A DNA stretch of 64,000 nt from Streptomyces sp. NBC_00576 (lineage in GTDB: Bacteria > Actinomycetota > Actinomycetes > Streptomycetales > Streptomycetaceae), in contig NZ_CP107780.1 of NCBI RefSeq assembly GCF_036345175.1, forward strand, positions 8,990,001 through 9,054,000, written 5' to 3'. Each line of letters begins with the position of its first letter. Within the stretch, counting starts at the first letter, position 1. A model generated the notes under the pieces. It had not been told where the DNA came from and did not search any database. It was given only the letters and a program-made list of their open reading frames with translations. A program made the position numbers and the translations under genes. Of this stretch, positions 42,350 to 52,712 are shown piece after piece.

Positions 42350-43519
42350 ATGGGCTACCGCATCCTGGAGCCGGCCGACGTCCCCGCGTACCTGAACGAG
42401 CGCGGCCACTGGCCCGACCCTGCGGACATCCAGGTCCGCGAGGTCTCCGACGGCAACATGAACCGCGTGTTCCTCGCCAGGTCCACCGACGGCACCCGCA
42501 GCCTCGCCGTCAAGCAGGCCCTGCCCTGGGTCCGGGTGGCCGGCCCGTCCTGGCCGATGAGCCCGGAACGCGCCGACGCCGAGGCGAGGGCGTACGAGCA
42601 GGTCGCGAAGGTGGCCCCCGACAAGATCCCGGCGATCCTCGGCTACGACCCCGAGAACTACGCCCTCGTCATGGAGGACATGTCGGACCTGGAGGTCCTG
42701 CGCACCCTCCTCAACGAGGGCGCGTCGTACGGCCCGCACACCTCCGCCCGCATCGGCGAGTTCGTGGCCCAACTGACGTTCGCGACCAGCGACTTCGGCA
42801 TGGAGTCGGCGGACCGCAAGGCGCTGGTGGCGGCCTCGGTGAGCCCGGAACTGTGCAAGATCACCGAAGACGTGGTCCTGGCCGAGCCGTACATCGAGCA
42901 CGAACACAACCACTGGCACGAGGGCCTGGACGACCTGGCGACGGAGTTCCGCGCCGACGCGAGGCTCCGCACGGAGGTCGCCGACCTCCGCCACACCTTC
43001 ATGACGAGCGCCCAGGCCCTCCTGCACGGCGACCTGCACACCGGCAGCGTCATGGTCGGTGAACGCGAAGGCGCCCCGGTGGTACGGGTCTTCGACCCCG
43101 AGTTCTCCTTCGTGGGCCCGATCGGCTACGACCTCGGCCTGTACTGGGCGAACGCCCTGGTCTCGGAGGAACGGGCCCGGGCACTGGGCTTGTTGAGCGA
43201 CCACGCAGATCAACTAGCCCAGTCCTGGGAGGCCTTCGAGGCCGAGTTCCGCGTGCTGTGGCCGACGAGGATCGACACCTTCTTCGACGACGCGTACCTG
43301 GACCGCTTCCTGCGCAGGATCTGGACGGAGGCGGTGGGCTACGCGGGCACGGAGATCATCCGCCGCATCATCGGCTTCGCCCACCTGACAGACCTGACAA
43401 CGCTCCCGGACCCGGTGCCGGCCTCCCGCAGGGCACTCCTGCTGGGACGCGAACTGATCGTCCGCAGGGCCGAGTTGAGCAACCCGAACGACATAAGGGC
43501 GCTGGGGCAGCCCGCCTAG
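42350..43519 (+). CDS. mtnK: 5-methylthioribose kinase
   Basis: A 389-residue aminoglycoside-phosphotransferase-like kinase that makes 5-methylthioribose-1-phosphate. The glycine-loop region reads EVSDGNMNRVFL, Lys in SLAVKQALPWVR binds ATP, LLHGDLHTGSVMV is the catalytic HGD loop, and VFDPEFSFVGPIGYDLG holds the metal Asp and substrate Arg/Gly region; these are the MtnK hallmarks. AAGGAAG precedes the ATG at 42350. Its position behind the ABC permease is the main evidence that the transporter carries methylthioribose. Confidence 0.93.
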   Translation: MGYRILEPADVPAYLNERGHWPDPADIQVREVSDGNMNRVFLARSTDGTRSLAVKQALPWVRVAGPSWPMSPERADAEARAYEQVAKVAPDKIPAILGYDPENYALVMEDMSDLEVLRTLLNEGASYGPHTSARIGEFVAQLTFATSDFGMESADRKALVAASVSPELCKITEDVVLAEPYIEHEHNHWHEGLDDLATEFRADARLRTEVADLRHTFMTSAQALLHGDLHTGSVMVGEREGAPVVRVFDPEFSFVGPIGYDLGLYWANALVSEERARALGLLSDHADQLAQSWEAFEAEFRVLWPTRIDTFFDDAYLDRFLRRIWTEAVGYAGTEIIRRIIGFAHLTDLTTLPDPVPASRRALLLGRELIVRRAELSNPNDIRALGQPA

Positions 43520-43562
43520 GGGCGCGGGGAACTGCGCGACCAGCCACAACGCTCCCGCAGAC
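43516..43562. repeat. Dispersed Streptomyces intergenic palindromic repeat, copy 3
   Basis: CCTAGGGGCGCGGGGAACTG followed by CGCGACCAGCCACAACG. The left arm overlaps the mtnK stop codon. Same element as 3163-3216. Confidence 0.65.
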
Positions 43563-43576
43563 GAACCACAAACGCA

Positions 43577-43610
43577 AAGGGGCGGCTCCCTCAACAAGGA
43601 GCCGCCCCTT
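43577..43610. terminator. Bidirectional terminator between mtnK and glpD
   Basis: AAGGGGCGGCTCC (43577-43589) pairs with GGAGCCGCCCCTT (43598-43610). The genes are convergent. Confidence 0.85.
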
Positions 43611-43624
43611 CAACGCCGTACCGC

Positions 43625-45241
43625 CTACTTCTTGTCGAGCAGATCCTGAACCTTCGCCCGGACGTCGTCCGTGGCAAGGCCCCGAATCGTCAAGGTAGTC
43701 CGACGGCGCAGCACGTCGTCCACCGTCTCCGCCCACTCACTGTCCCGCGCATACACAACCTGCGCCCAGATCTCCGGCGCATCAGCGTGCACCCGCTCAC
43801 CCAGCTCAGGGTTCTCGTTCGCCAGCCGCGCGATGTCGAACGCCAGCGACCCGTAGTGCGTCGCAAGGTGCTTCGCCGTGTCGGCGGCCATACGCGGACC
43901 CGGCGCCGGGTTGTCCACCAGCAGCCGGTGCGCGACAGCGCGCGGATTGGCGACACCGGGAAGCGGCAGGTGCTTCGGCAGAGACGCGACAGGCTCGAAG
44001 TCGTCGCCCAGCGGACGCCCGGGAAGCGTCTCCAGCTTCTCCATGACCGTACGGCCGATGTGCCGGAAGGTCGTCCACTTGCCGCCCGAGACGGACAGCA
44101 TCCCGCCCTTGCCCTCGGTCACGACCGTCTCCCGCTTGGCCTTCGCCGTGTCACCGGGGCCACCCGGCAGGACCCGCAGACCAGCGAAGGAGTACGTGAT
44201 GAGGTCACGGGAGAGCTGCTGGTCGCGGACGGAGAACGCGGCCTCGTCGAGGATCTGCGCGGTGTCCTTCTCGGTGACCGCGACATCCGCCGGGTCGCCC
44301 TCGAACACCTCGTCGGTGGTGCCGAGCAGCAGCATGTCCTCCCAGGGGAGGGCGAACGTGATGCGGTACTTGTCGATCGGTGTGGCCAGCGCGGCCTTCC
44401 ACGGAGACGTCCGCTTCAGGACCAGGTGCGCGCCCTTCGACAGCCGGATGGACGGCGCCGCGTCCGGGTTCTCCATCTTGCGCAGGTGGTCGACCCAGGG
44501 GCCGGTGGCGTTGAGCACGAGCCGGGCGTTGACGCCGAAGTCGTCTCCGGAGAGACGGTCGCGCAGGTCGGCACCGGTGACCCGGCCCCGGGTGAAGCGC
44601 AGACCGGACACCTCGGAGTGGTTGAGCACGACCGCGCCCGCCTCGACGGCCGCCCGGACCGTCATCAGCGCCATGCGCGCGTCGTTCATCTGACCGTCGC
44701 CGTACACGGCCACGGCCTTGAGGTCCTCGGTGCGCAGCTCGGGCACGTCCTGCGCGGCCTTGGCCGGCGACAACAGGTGCCCGACGCCGTCACCGAACGC
44801 CGACAGCATGGAGTAGGCGAAGACGCCCGCTCCGAGCTTCGCCGCGCCGTGCGGCCCGCCCTTGTACACGGGGAGGTAGAACGTGAGCGGATTGGCCAGG
44901 TGAGGAGCCACCTGACGGGACACCGCACGGCGCTCGAAGTGGTTCTCCGCCACCAGCCTCACCGCGCCGGTCTGCAGATAGCGCAGACCGCCGTGGAGAA
45001 GCTTGGAGGAAGCGGAGGAGGTGGCGCCGGCGAAGTCACCGGCGTCGACCAGAGCCACCCGCAGACCGGACTGCGCGGCATGCCAGGCAGTCGAGATGCC
45101 GAGGATGCCACCGCCGATCACGAGAAGGTCGTACGTCGCCTTGGAGAGCTGCTCCCGGGTCTCGGCGCGGCTCGGGTTGGAGCCGAAGGCCGGGTGCGTA
45201 CCGAGGGCAGGCACGGACTGCAGGGTGGACTGGCTGGTCAT
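43625..45241 (-). CDS. glpD: Glycerol-3-phosphate dehydrogenase, FAD-dependent
   Basis: A 538-residue membrane-associated flavoenzyme oxidising sn-glycerol-3-phosphate to dihydroxyacetone phosphate with electrons to quinone. LLVIGGGILGISTAWHAA (39-56) is the FAD dinucleotide fold. SSKLLHGGLRYL, PWEDMLLLGTTDE and VSGGKWTTFRHIG are GlpD motifs. The C-terminal ~130 residues form the helical cap. It is the third gene of glpFKD (gylC-A-B in older S. coelicolor naming), 7 bp after glpK, and is expected to be induced by glycerol through GylR. Confidence 0.95.
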   Translation of the reverse strand: MTSQSTLQSVPALGTHPAFGSNPSRAETREQLSKATYDLLVIGGGILGISTAWHAAQSGLRVALVDAGDFAGATSSASSKLLHGGLRYLQTGAVRLVAENHFERRAVSRQVAPHLANPLTFYLPVYKGGPHGAAKLGAGVFAYSMLSAFGDGVGHLLSPAKAAQDVPELRTEDLKAVAVYGDGQMNDARMALMTVRAAVEAGAVVLNHSEVSGLRFTRGRVTGADLRDRLSGDDFGVNARLVLNATGPWVDHLRKMENPDAAPSIRLSKGAHLVLKRTSPWKAALATPIDKYRITFALPWEDMLLLGTTDEVFEGDPADVAVTEKDTAQILDEAAFSVRDQQLSRDLITYSFAGLRVLPGGPGDTAKAKRETVVTEGKGGMLSVSGGKWTTFRHIGRTVMEKLETLPGRPLGDDFEPVASLPKHLPLPGVANPRAVAHRLLVDNPAPGPRMAADTAKHLATHYGSLAFDIARLANENPELGERVHADAPEIWAQVVYARDSEWAETVDDVLRRRTTLTIRGLATDDVRAKVQDLLDKK

Positions 45242-45248
45242 GTGGTTC

Positions 45249-46817
<1,569 letters not shown>

Positions 46818-46898
46818 TGTGTGCTCCTGAGAGGTCCGGGGGTAAGGGGCTGGCTTACGGCGTTGTTGCTCAAGGCTGCCTTGGCTGTTCTGGCTGCT

Positions 46899-47684
46899 CT
46901 AAGCAAAGGCGACGTTGTAGATGCCTGCAGCGATCGCGCCGCCGATCAGCGGACCGGCCACCGGGATCCAGGCGTAGGACCAGTCGGAGCCGCCCTTGTT
47001 GGGCAGGGGCAGGAGGGCGTGCACGATGCGCGGACCGAGGTCACGGGCGGGGTTGATCGCGTAGCCGGTCGGGCCGCCGAGGGACAGACCGATGGAGACG
47101 ACGACGAGTGAGGTGATCAGGGCACCCAGGACACCCAGGCCCTTGCCGCTGTCGTTGAGGCCCTGCGTGAGGACGGCGAGCACCAGCACGATCGTGCCGA
47201 TGACCTCTGTGGCGACGTTCTGCCAGGCGACGCGGATCTCGGGGCCGGTGGAGAAGATACCCAGGACCGGTCCGGCCCCCTTCTCCTGCGCCTCGACGGC
47301 CTTCTTGCCCGGAGTGCCGACGATTTCCTTGTCGGTCAGGTGCGCGAGGAACTGGCCGTAGTAGGCGACCCAGACCAGGGCCGCACCGATCATGGCACCG
47401 AGCAGCTGCCCGCCCCAGTAGATCGGGACGTCACTCCAGTCGATGCCGTCCTTCTTGAGCGCGAGCGCGAGAGTCACGGCCGGGTTGAGGTGGGCGCCGG
47501 AGAGCGGCGCCGAGGTGTAGACGGCCGTGAGTACGGCGAAACCCCACCCGAAGGTGATGGCGAGCCAGCCGGCGTTGCGGGCCTTGGAGGCCTTCAGCGT
47601 GACGGCGGCGCAGACGCCGCCGCCGAGCAGGATGAGTATGGCGGTACCGATGGTCTCGCCGATGAAGATGTCGGAGCTGGACAC
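46899..47684 (-). CDS. glpF: Glycerol uptake facilitator (aquaglyceroporin)
   Basis: A 261-residue MIP-family channel with six membrane helices and two half-helices. The paired signatures are SGAHLNPAVTLALAL and GYAINPARDLGPR; Asp after the second NPAR is typical of glycerol rather than water channels. It is the first gene of the glycerol operon. A GylR-type palindrome sits 85 bp upstream. Confidence 0.93.
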   Translation of the reverse strand: MSSSDIFIGETIGTAILILLGGGVCAAVTLKASKARNAGWLAITFGWGFAVLTAVYTSAPLSGAHLNPAVTLALALKKDGIDWSDVPIYWGGQLLGAMIGAALVWVAYYGQFLAHLTDKEIVGTPGKKAVEAQEKGAGPVLGIFSTGPEIRVAWQNVATEVIGTIVLVLAVLTQGLNDSGKGLGVLGALITSLVVVSIGLSLGGPTGYAINPARDLGPRIVHALLPLPNKGGSDWSYAWIPVAGPLIGGAIAAGIYNVAFA

Positions 47685-47768
47685 CCGCGACTCCTTTGTC
47701 CTTCGTTCCAGGGGGAGAGCTGCCGGCCCTTGGCGTTGTCACACTCTAACGCCCATTGCCGGTCGGTG

Positions 47769-47783
47769 TTCGACAATGTCGAC
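47769..47783. promoter_or_regulatory. GylR operator upstream of glpF
   Basis: TTCGACAATGTCGAC is a near-perfect palindrome. It shares TTCGRCAATGTCGA with the site upstream of gylR at 48810-48824. A TAGAGT box (minus strand, 47743-47748) lies about 20 bp downstream, so the site would cover the -35 area. Confidence 0.65.
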
Positions 47784-47916
47784 CGATGGACGGGAGTCTT
47801 GCTCCGGAGTTACAGGCGCGTCAAGAGCTCTGTTATCGAAAACACGATCGTTATTGATTGCTGTGAGCTATCGATCTTGAGCCGGTCGCGAACCGCGTCC
47901 GCCCGCACACGCCGCG

Positions 47917-47965
47917 CACACGAAAGGACCGGAACATCCAAGATGTCCCGGTCCGGTTCCGTGTG
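47917..47965 (-). terminator. Long imperfect hairpin after gylR
   Basis: On the minus strand CACACGGAACCGGACC and GGTCCTTTCGTGTG form the outer arms and GACATC/GATGTT the inner arms. It sits 25 bp past the gylR stop, before the glpF promoter region. The remaining gap (47685-47916) holds the operator and promoter only. Confidence 0.6.
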
Positions 47966-47989
47966 AAAGTTCAGATTTTGTACGAAGGT

Positions 47990-48754
47990 TCAGAACCGCC
48001 CCGCACCCAGGTCCCGTGACACCGCGCGGGCGCAGTCCCGCACGGCCGCGATCAGCTCAGGACGCAGCTCACCCTCCCGGCAGAGCCGTTCCACGGCGCC
48101 GGTGACGCCGACCGCGCCGACCGGCATCCGTCGCCGGTCGTGGATGGGGGCGGCGATGGACGCGACGCCCTCCCAGGTCTCCTCGACGTCGGCCGCGTAC
48201 CCGCGCGCGCGGGTGAGGTCCAGGACGCCCTCGAAGCCCTCCAGGTCGCTGATCGTCCGGTCGGTGAACGACTGGCGCTCGGCCTCCAGGACCTCGCTGT
48301 GCGCGACCGGGTCGTAGGCCGACAGGACCTTGCCCAGGGCCGTGGAGTGCAGGGGCTGCATGGCCCCGACCTCCAGCACCTGCCGGCTGTCGTCGGGGCG
48401 GAAGACGTGGTGCACGATCAGCACGCCCCGCTGGTGCAGCACGCCCAGGTGGACGCTCTCGCCGCTGGAGCGGGCCAGGTCGTCGGTCCACACCAGGGCA
48501 CGCGCGCGTAGCTCGTGGACGTCCAGATAGGTGGTGCCCAGGCGCAGCAGTTCGGCGCCCAGCTGATAGCGCCCGGACGCGGCCTCCTGCTCGACGAAAC
48601 CCTCGTGCTGGAGGGTGCGCAGGATGCCGTGCGCGGTGCCCTTGGCCAGGCCGAGGGACGAGGCGATGTCCGAGAGGCCGAGCCGACGCTCGCCGCCCGC
48701 GAGGAGCCGCAGCATCGCCGCCGCCCGTTCGAGCGACTGGATGTTCCGTGCCAT
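47990..48754 (-). CDS. gylR: IclR-family glycerol operon regulator
   Basis: A 254-residue IclR-family regulator, the same length I recall for S. coelicolor GylR, and very similar in sequence (MARNIQSLERAAAMLRLLAG, GLSDIASSLGLAKGTAHGIL). Residues 1-75 form the winged helix; residues ~80-254 the GAF-like effector domain (LHSTALGKVLSAYDP, SIAAPIHDRRRMPVGAVGVTG). It represses the glpFKD operon and its own gene until glycerol-3-phosphate builds up. The ATG at 48754 follows GCAGGA; an in-frame ATG at 48817 is rejected because it lies within the operator. Confidence 0.95.
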   Translation of the reverse strand: MARNIQSLERAAAMLRLLAGGERRLGLSDIASSLGLAKGTAHGILRTLQHEGFVEQEAASGRYQLGAELLRLGTTYLDVHELRARALVWTDDLARSSGESVHLGVLHQRGVLIVHHVFRPDDSRQVLEVGAMQPLHSTALGKVLSAYDPVAHSEVLEAERQSFTDRTISDLEGFEGVLDLTRARGYAADVEETWEGVASIAAPIHDRRRMPVGAVGVTGAVERLCREGELRPELIAAVRDCARAVSRDLGAGRF

Positions 48755-48809
48755 CGCCGTCCTGCCTCCGTCCTCTTCGACCGCCAGCAACCGGCGTTCG
48801 CTGCCGCCG

Positions 48810-48824
48810 TTCGGCAATGTCGAA
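48810..48824. promoter_or_regulatory. GylR operator upstream of gylR
   Basis: TTCGGCAATGTCGAA is a palindrome matching the glpF site. A TAGTGT box on the minus strand (48824-48829) touches it, so binding would block initiation of gylR. Confidence 0.65.
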
Positions 48825-48990
48825 CACTACCGGTCCATGTCGACCACCCGCCAATGGCTGGCCGACACCTGTTACATCTCGCGTACATCCGGGTGGATGC
48901 CGGGCATACACCCGGTGGCTTTCGGCCACGACACGCGCGCCACGTACGTCCGTCCCGTGGACGCCCTGACCATACGGCCCCGCACCGGGC

Positions 48991-49046
48991 TACCCTGGCG
49001 AAGTGCGCCTTGCCCAAGAGGGCGCAAAGCCGACAGCCGTCGCACT
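48991..49046 (+). promoter_or_regulatory. metH promoter box and structured 5' UTR
   Basis: TACCCT (48991-48996) is a plausible -10. The transcript after it folds: GTGCG (49003-49007) pairs with CGCAC (49041-49045), enclosing GCCC-AAGA-GGGC (49012-49023). It does not match a cobalamin, SAM or SAH riboswitch that I know. Confidence 0.35.
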
Positions 49047-49061
49047 CCAGGGAGCCCTTAT

Positions 49062-52000
49062 ATGGCCGCCTCGTCGCCCGCCCCTTCCGCCGACAACAGG
49101 ACTCGTGTGTCCGCCCTCCGGGACGCACTCGCCACCCGTGTGGTGGTCGCCGACGGTGCGATGGGCACCATGCTGCAGGCGCAGGACCCGACGATGGAGG
49201 ACTTCCAGCAGCTGGAGGGCTGCAACGAGGTCCTCAACGTCACCCGCCCCGACATCGTGCGCACCGTGCACGAGGCGTACTTCTCGGTGGGCGTGGACTG
49301 CGTCGAGACCAACACCTTCGGCGCGAACTTCGCCGCGCTCGCCGAGTACGACATCGCCGAGCGCAACTTCGAGCTCTCGGAGGCCGGCGCGCGCATCGCC
49401 CGCGAGGTCGCCGACGAGTTCACCGCTTCCTCAGGCGAGCAGCGCTGGGTCCTGGGATCCATGGGGCCCGGCACCAAGCTGCCCACGCTCGGTCACATCA
49501 CCTACGCGAAGATCCGGGACGCCTACCAGATCAACGCCGAGGGCCTGCTCTCCGGCGGCGCCGACGCGCTGCTCGTCGAGACCACCCAGGACCTTCTGCA
49601 GACCAAGTCCTCCATCATCGGCGCCCGCCGAGCCATGGAGGCGCTGGGCTTCACCGTCCCGCTGATCTGCTCCGTCACCGTCGAGACCACCGGCACCATG
49701 CTGCTCGGCTCGGAGATCGGCGCGGCACTGACCGCGCTGGAGCCGCTGGGCATCGACATGATCGGCCTGAACTGCGCCACCGGCCCCGCCGAGATGAGCG
49801 AGCACCTGCGCTACCTCGCGCGCAACGCCCGCATCCCGCTCTCCTGTATGCCCAACGCCGGACTGCCCGTCCTGACCAAGGACGGCGCGCACTACCCGCT
49901 GGGCGCCCCGGAGCTCGCCGACGCCCAGGAGAACTTCGTCCGCGAGTACGGCCTCTCGCTGGTCGGCGGCTGCTGCGGGACGACCCCCGAGCACCTGCGC
50001 CAGGTCGTGGAGCGGGTCCGCGGCACGGCCGTCACCGAGCGAAGCCCCCAGCCTGAGGCCGGCGCTGCCTCGCTCTACCAGACGGTTCCGTTCCGCCAGG
50101 ACACCGCGTACATGGCGATCGGTGAGCGCACCAACGCCAACGGTTCCAAGAAGTTCCGCGAGGCCATGCTCGACGCCCGCTGGGACGACTGCGTAGAGAT
50201 GGCCCGCGACCAGATCCGCGAGGGCGCGCACATGCTCGACCTCTGCGTGGACTACGTGGGCCGCGACGGCGTCGCCGACATGCAGGAGCTCGCCGGCCGC
50301 TTCGCCACCGCCTCCACCCTGCCGATCGTCCTGGACTCCACCGAGGTTCCCGTCCTCCAGGCGGGCCTGGAGAAGCTCGGCGGCCGCGCCGTCATCAACT
50401 CGGTGAACTACGAGGACGGCGACGGACCCGAGTCCCGCTTCGCGAAGGTCACCCGACTGGCCCAGGAGCACGGCGCCGCACTGATCGCGCTGACCATCGA
50501 CGAAGAGGGCCAGGCCCGTACCGTCGACCACAAGGTCGCCATCGCCGAGCGCCTGATCGAGGACCTGACGACGAACTGGGGCATCCACGAGTCGGACATC
50601 CTCATCGACACCCTCACCTTCACGATCTGCACCGGCCAGGAGGAGTCGCGCAAGGACGGCATCGCCACGATCGAGGCGATCCGCGAACTCAAGCGCCGCC
50701 ACCCGGACGTCCAGACCACCCTCGGCCTGTCCAACATCTCCTTCGGCCTGAACCCGGCCGCGCGCGTCCTGCTGAACTCCGTCTTCCTCGACGAGTGCGT
50801 CAAGGCCGGTCTGGACTCGGCGATCGTCCACGCCTCGAAGATCCTGCCGATCGCCCGCTTCGACGACGAGCAGGTGACCACCGCCCTCGACCTCATCTAC
50901 GACCGCCGTGCGGAGGGCTACGACCCGCTGCAGAAGCTGATGGCCCTCTTCGAGGGCGTCAACACCAAGTCGATGAAGGACGGCCGGGCCGAGGAACTCC
51001 TCGCCCTGCCCCTGGACGAGCGACTGCAGCGCCGCATCATCGACGGCGAGAAGAACGGCCTGGAGACAGACCTCGACGAGGCCCTGACGACCCGCCCCGC
51101 CCTCGACATCGTCAACGACACCCTCCTGGAGGGCATGAAGGTCGTCGGCGAGCTCTTCGGCTCCGGCCAGATGCAGCTCCCGTTCGTCCTGCAGTCCGCC
51201 GAGGTCATGAAGACGGCCGTCGCCTACCTCGAACCGCACATGGAGAAGACGGACGACGACGGCAAGGGCACGATCGTGCTCGCCACCGTCCGCGGCGACG
51301 TCCACGACATCGGCAAGAACCTCGTCGACATCATCCTCACCAACAACGGCTACAACGTCATCAACATCGGCATCAAGCAGCCGGTCTCCGCGATCCTCGA
51401 AGCCGCGCAGGAGCACAGGGCCGACGTCATCGGCATGTCCGGTCTCCTCGTGAAGTCGACCGTGATCATGAAGGAGAACCTCCAGGAGCTCAACCAGCGC
51501 AAGCTGGCCGCCGACTACCCGGTGATCCTCGGCGGCGCGGCCCTGACCAGGGCCTACGTCGAGCAGGACCTCCACGAGATCTACGAGGGCGAGGTCCGCT
51601 ACGCCCGCGACGCCTTCGAGGGCCTGCGCCTGATGGACGCCCTGATCGGCGTCAAGCGCGGCGTCCCCGGCGCCAAGCTCCCCGAGCTCAAGCAGCGCCG
51701 CGTCCGTGCCAGTGCCGCCGTAGAGGTCGAGGAACGCCCTGAGGAGGGCCACGTCCGCTCCGACGTCTCCACCGACAACCCCGTCCCCACCCCGCCCTTC
51801 TGGGACACCCGCGTCATCAAGGGCATCCAGCTCAAGGAGTACGCGAGCTGGCTCGACGAGGGCGCCCTCTTCAAGGGGCAGTGGGGCCTCAAGCAGGCCC
51901 GCACCGGCGACGGTCCGACCTACGAGGAGCTGGCCGAGACGGAGGGCCGCCCCCGGCTGCGCGGCCTCCTGGACAAGCTCCAGACGGAGACCCTGCTGGA

Positions 52001-52577
52001 GGCGGCCGTCGTCTACGGCTACTTCCCGTGCGTCTCCAAGGACGACGACCTGATCATCCTCGACGACCAGGGCAACGAACGTACGCGCTTCACGTTCCCC
52101 CGCCAGCGCCGTGGCCGCCGACTCTGCCTGGCCGACTTCTTCCGCCCGGAGGAGTCCGGCCAGACGGACGTCGTCGGCCTCCAGGTCGTCACCGTCGGCA
52201 ACCGGATCGGCGAGGAGACCGCCAAGCTCTTCGAGGCGAACTCCTACCGCGACTACCTCGAACTGCACGGCCTGTCCGTCCAGTTGGCCGAGGCACTCGC
52301 CGAGTACTGGCACGCACGAGTCCGCTCGGAACTGGGCTTCGCCGGCGAGGACCCCGCCGACGTCGAGGACATGTTCGCCCTCAAGTACCGGGGCGCCCGC
52401 TTCTCCCTCGGCTACGGCGCCTGCCCCGACCTGGAGGACCGCGCCAAGATCGCCGACCTCCTCCAGCCCGAGCGCATCGGCGTCCACCTCTCCGAGGAGT
52501 TCCAGCTCCACCCCGAGCAGTCCACCGACGCCATCGTCATCCACCACCCCGAGGCGAAGTACTTCAACGCACGCTGA
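49062..52577 (+). CDS. metH: Cobalamin-dependent methionine synthase
   Basis: A 1171-residue enzyme that methylates homocysteine from methyltetrahydrofolate via cobalamin. All four modules are present. The homocysteine domain (~15-320) has ADGAMGTMLQ and zinc Cys in LNCATGPAEM and GGCCGTTPEH. The folate-binding domain (~350-620) contains GERTNANGSKKF. The cobalamin domain (~650-880) has DVHDIGKNLVDIIL with the cobalt-binding His near residue 748. The activation domain (~910-1171) ends with AKYFNAR after RFSLGYGACPDLEDR. GGGAG precedes the ATG at 49062. It diverges from gylR and links the methionine-salvage theme to de novo remethylation. Confidence 0.96.
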   Translation: MAASSPAPSADNRTRVSALRDALATRVVVADGAMGTMLQAQDPTMEDFQQLEGCNEVLNVTRPDIVRTVHEAYFSVGVDCVETNTFGANFAALAEYDIAERNFELSEAGARIAREVADEFTASSGEQRWVLGSMGPGTKLPTLGHITYAKIRDAYQINAEGLLSGGADALLVETTQDLLQTKSSIIGARRAMEALGFTVPLICSVTVETTGTMLLGSEIGAALTALEPLGIDMIGLNCATGPAEMSEHLRYLARNARIPLSCMPNAGLPVLTKDGAHYPLGAPELADAQENFVREYGLSLVGGCCGTTPEHLRQVVERVRGTAVTERSPQPEAGAASLYQTVPFRQDTAYMAIGERTNANGSKKFREAMLDARWDDCVEMARDQIREGAHMLDLCVDYVGRDGVADMQELAGRFATASTLPIVLDSTEVPVLQAGLEKLGGRAVINSVNYEDGDGPESRFAKVTRLAQEHGAALIALTIDEEGQARTVDHKVAIAERLIEDLTTNWGIHESDILIDTLTFTICTGQEESRKDGIATIEAIRELKRRHPDVQTTLGLSNISFGLNPAARVLLNSVFLDECVKAGLDSAIVHASKILPIARFDDEQVTTALDLIYDRRAEGYDPLQKLMALFEGVNTKSMKDGRAEELLALPLDERLQRRIIDGEKNGLETDLDEALTTRPALDIVNDTLLEGMKVVGELFGSGQMQLPFVLQSAEVMKTAVAYLEPHMEKTDDDGKGTIVLATVRGDVHDIGKNLVDIILTNNGYNVINIGIKQPVSAILEAAQEHRADVIGMSGLLVKSTVIMKENLQELNQRKLAADYPVILGGAALTRAYVEQDLHEIYEGEVRYARDAFEGLRLMDALIGVKRGVPGAKLPELKQRRVRASAAVEVEERPEEGHVRSDVSTDNPVPTPPFWDTRVIKGIQLKEYASWLDEGALFKGQWGLKQARTGDGPTYEELAETEGRPRLRGLLDKLQTETLLEAAVVYGYFPCVSKDDDLIILDDQGNERTRFTFPRQRRGRRLCLADFFRPEESGQTDVVGLQVVTVGNRIGEETAKLFEANSYRDYLELHGLSVQLAEALAEYWHARVRSELGFAGEDPADVEDMFALKYRGARFSLGYGACPDLEDRAKIADLLQPERIGVHLSEEFQLHPEQSTDAIVIHHPEAKYFNAR

Positions 52578-52646
52578 GTCTTCAACGCCCGCTGAATATC
52601 GAAGCGCGCGCTGATCGGACAAGACGTACACTTGACGGTCCACCGC

Positions 52647-52685
52647 AGGCCGGTTGCCCTCTGTGCATTCAGGGGCAACCGGCCT
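52647..52685 (+). terminator. Hairpin between metH and the HAD gene
   Basis: AGGCCGGTTGCCC (52647-52659) pairs with GGGCAACCGGCCT (52673-52685). It ends 27 bp before the next start codon, so it is a metH terminator or an attenuator of the HAD gene. Confidence 0.65.
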
Positions 52686-52712
52686 GATCGTCCCTCAAGG
52701 AGGTGCGCCAGG

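Noticed and set aside
26974..43519. Mobile element boundaries around the salvage block
   Set aside because: No transposase, terminal inverted repeats or target duplications were found; only the dispersed palindromes common to the genus occur.
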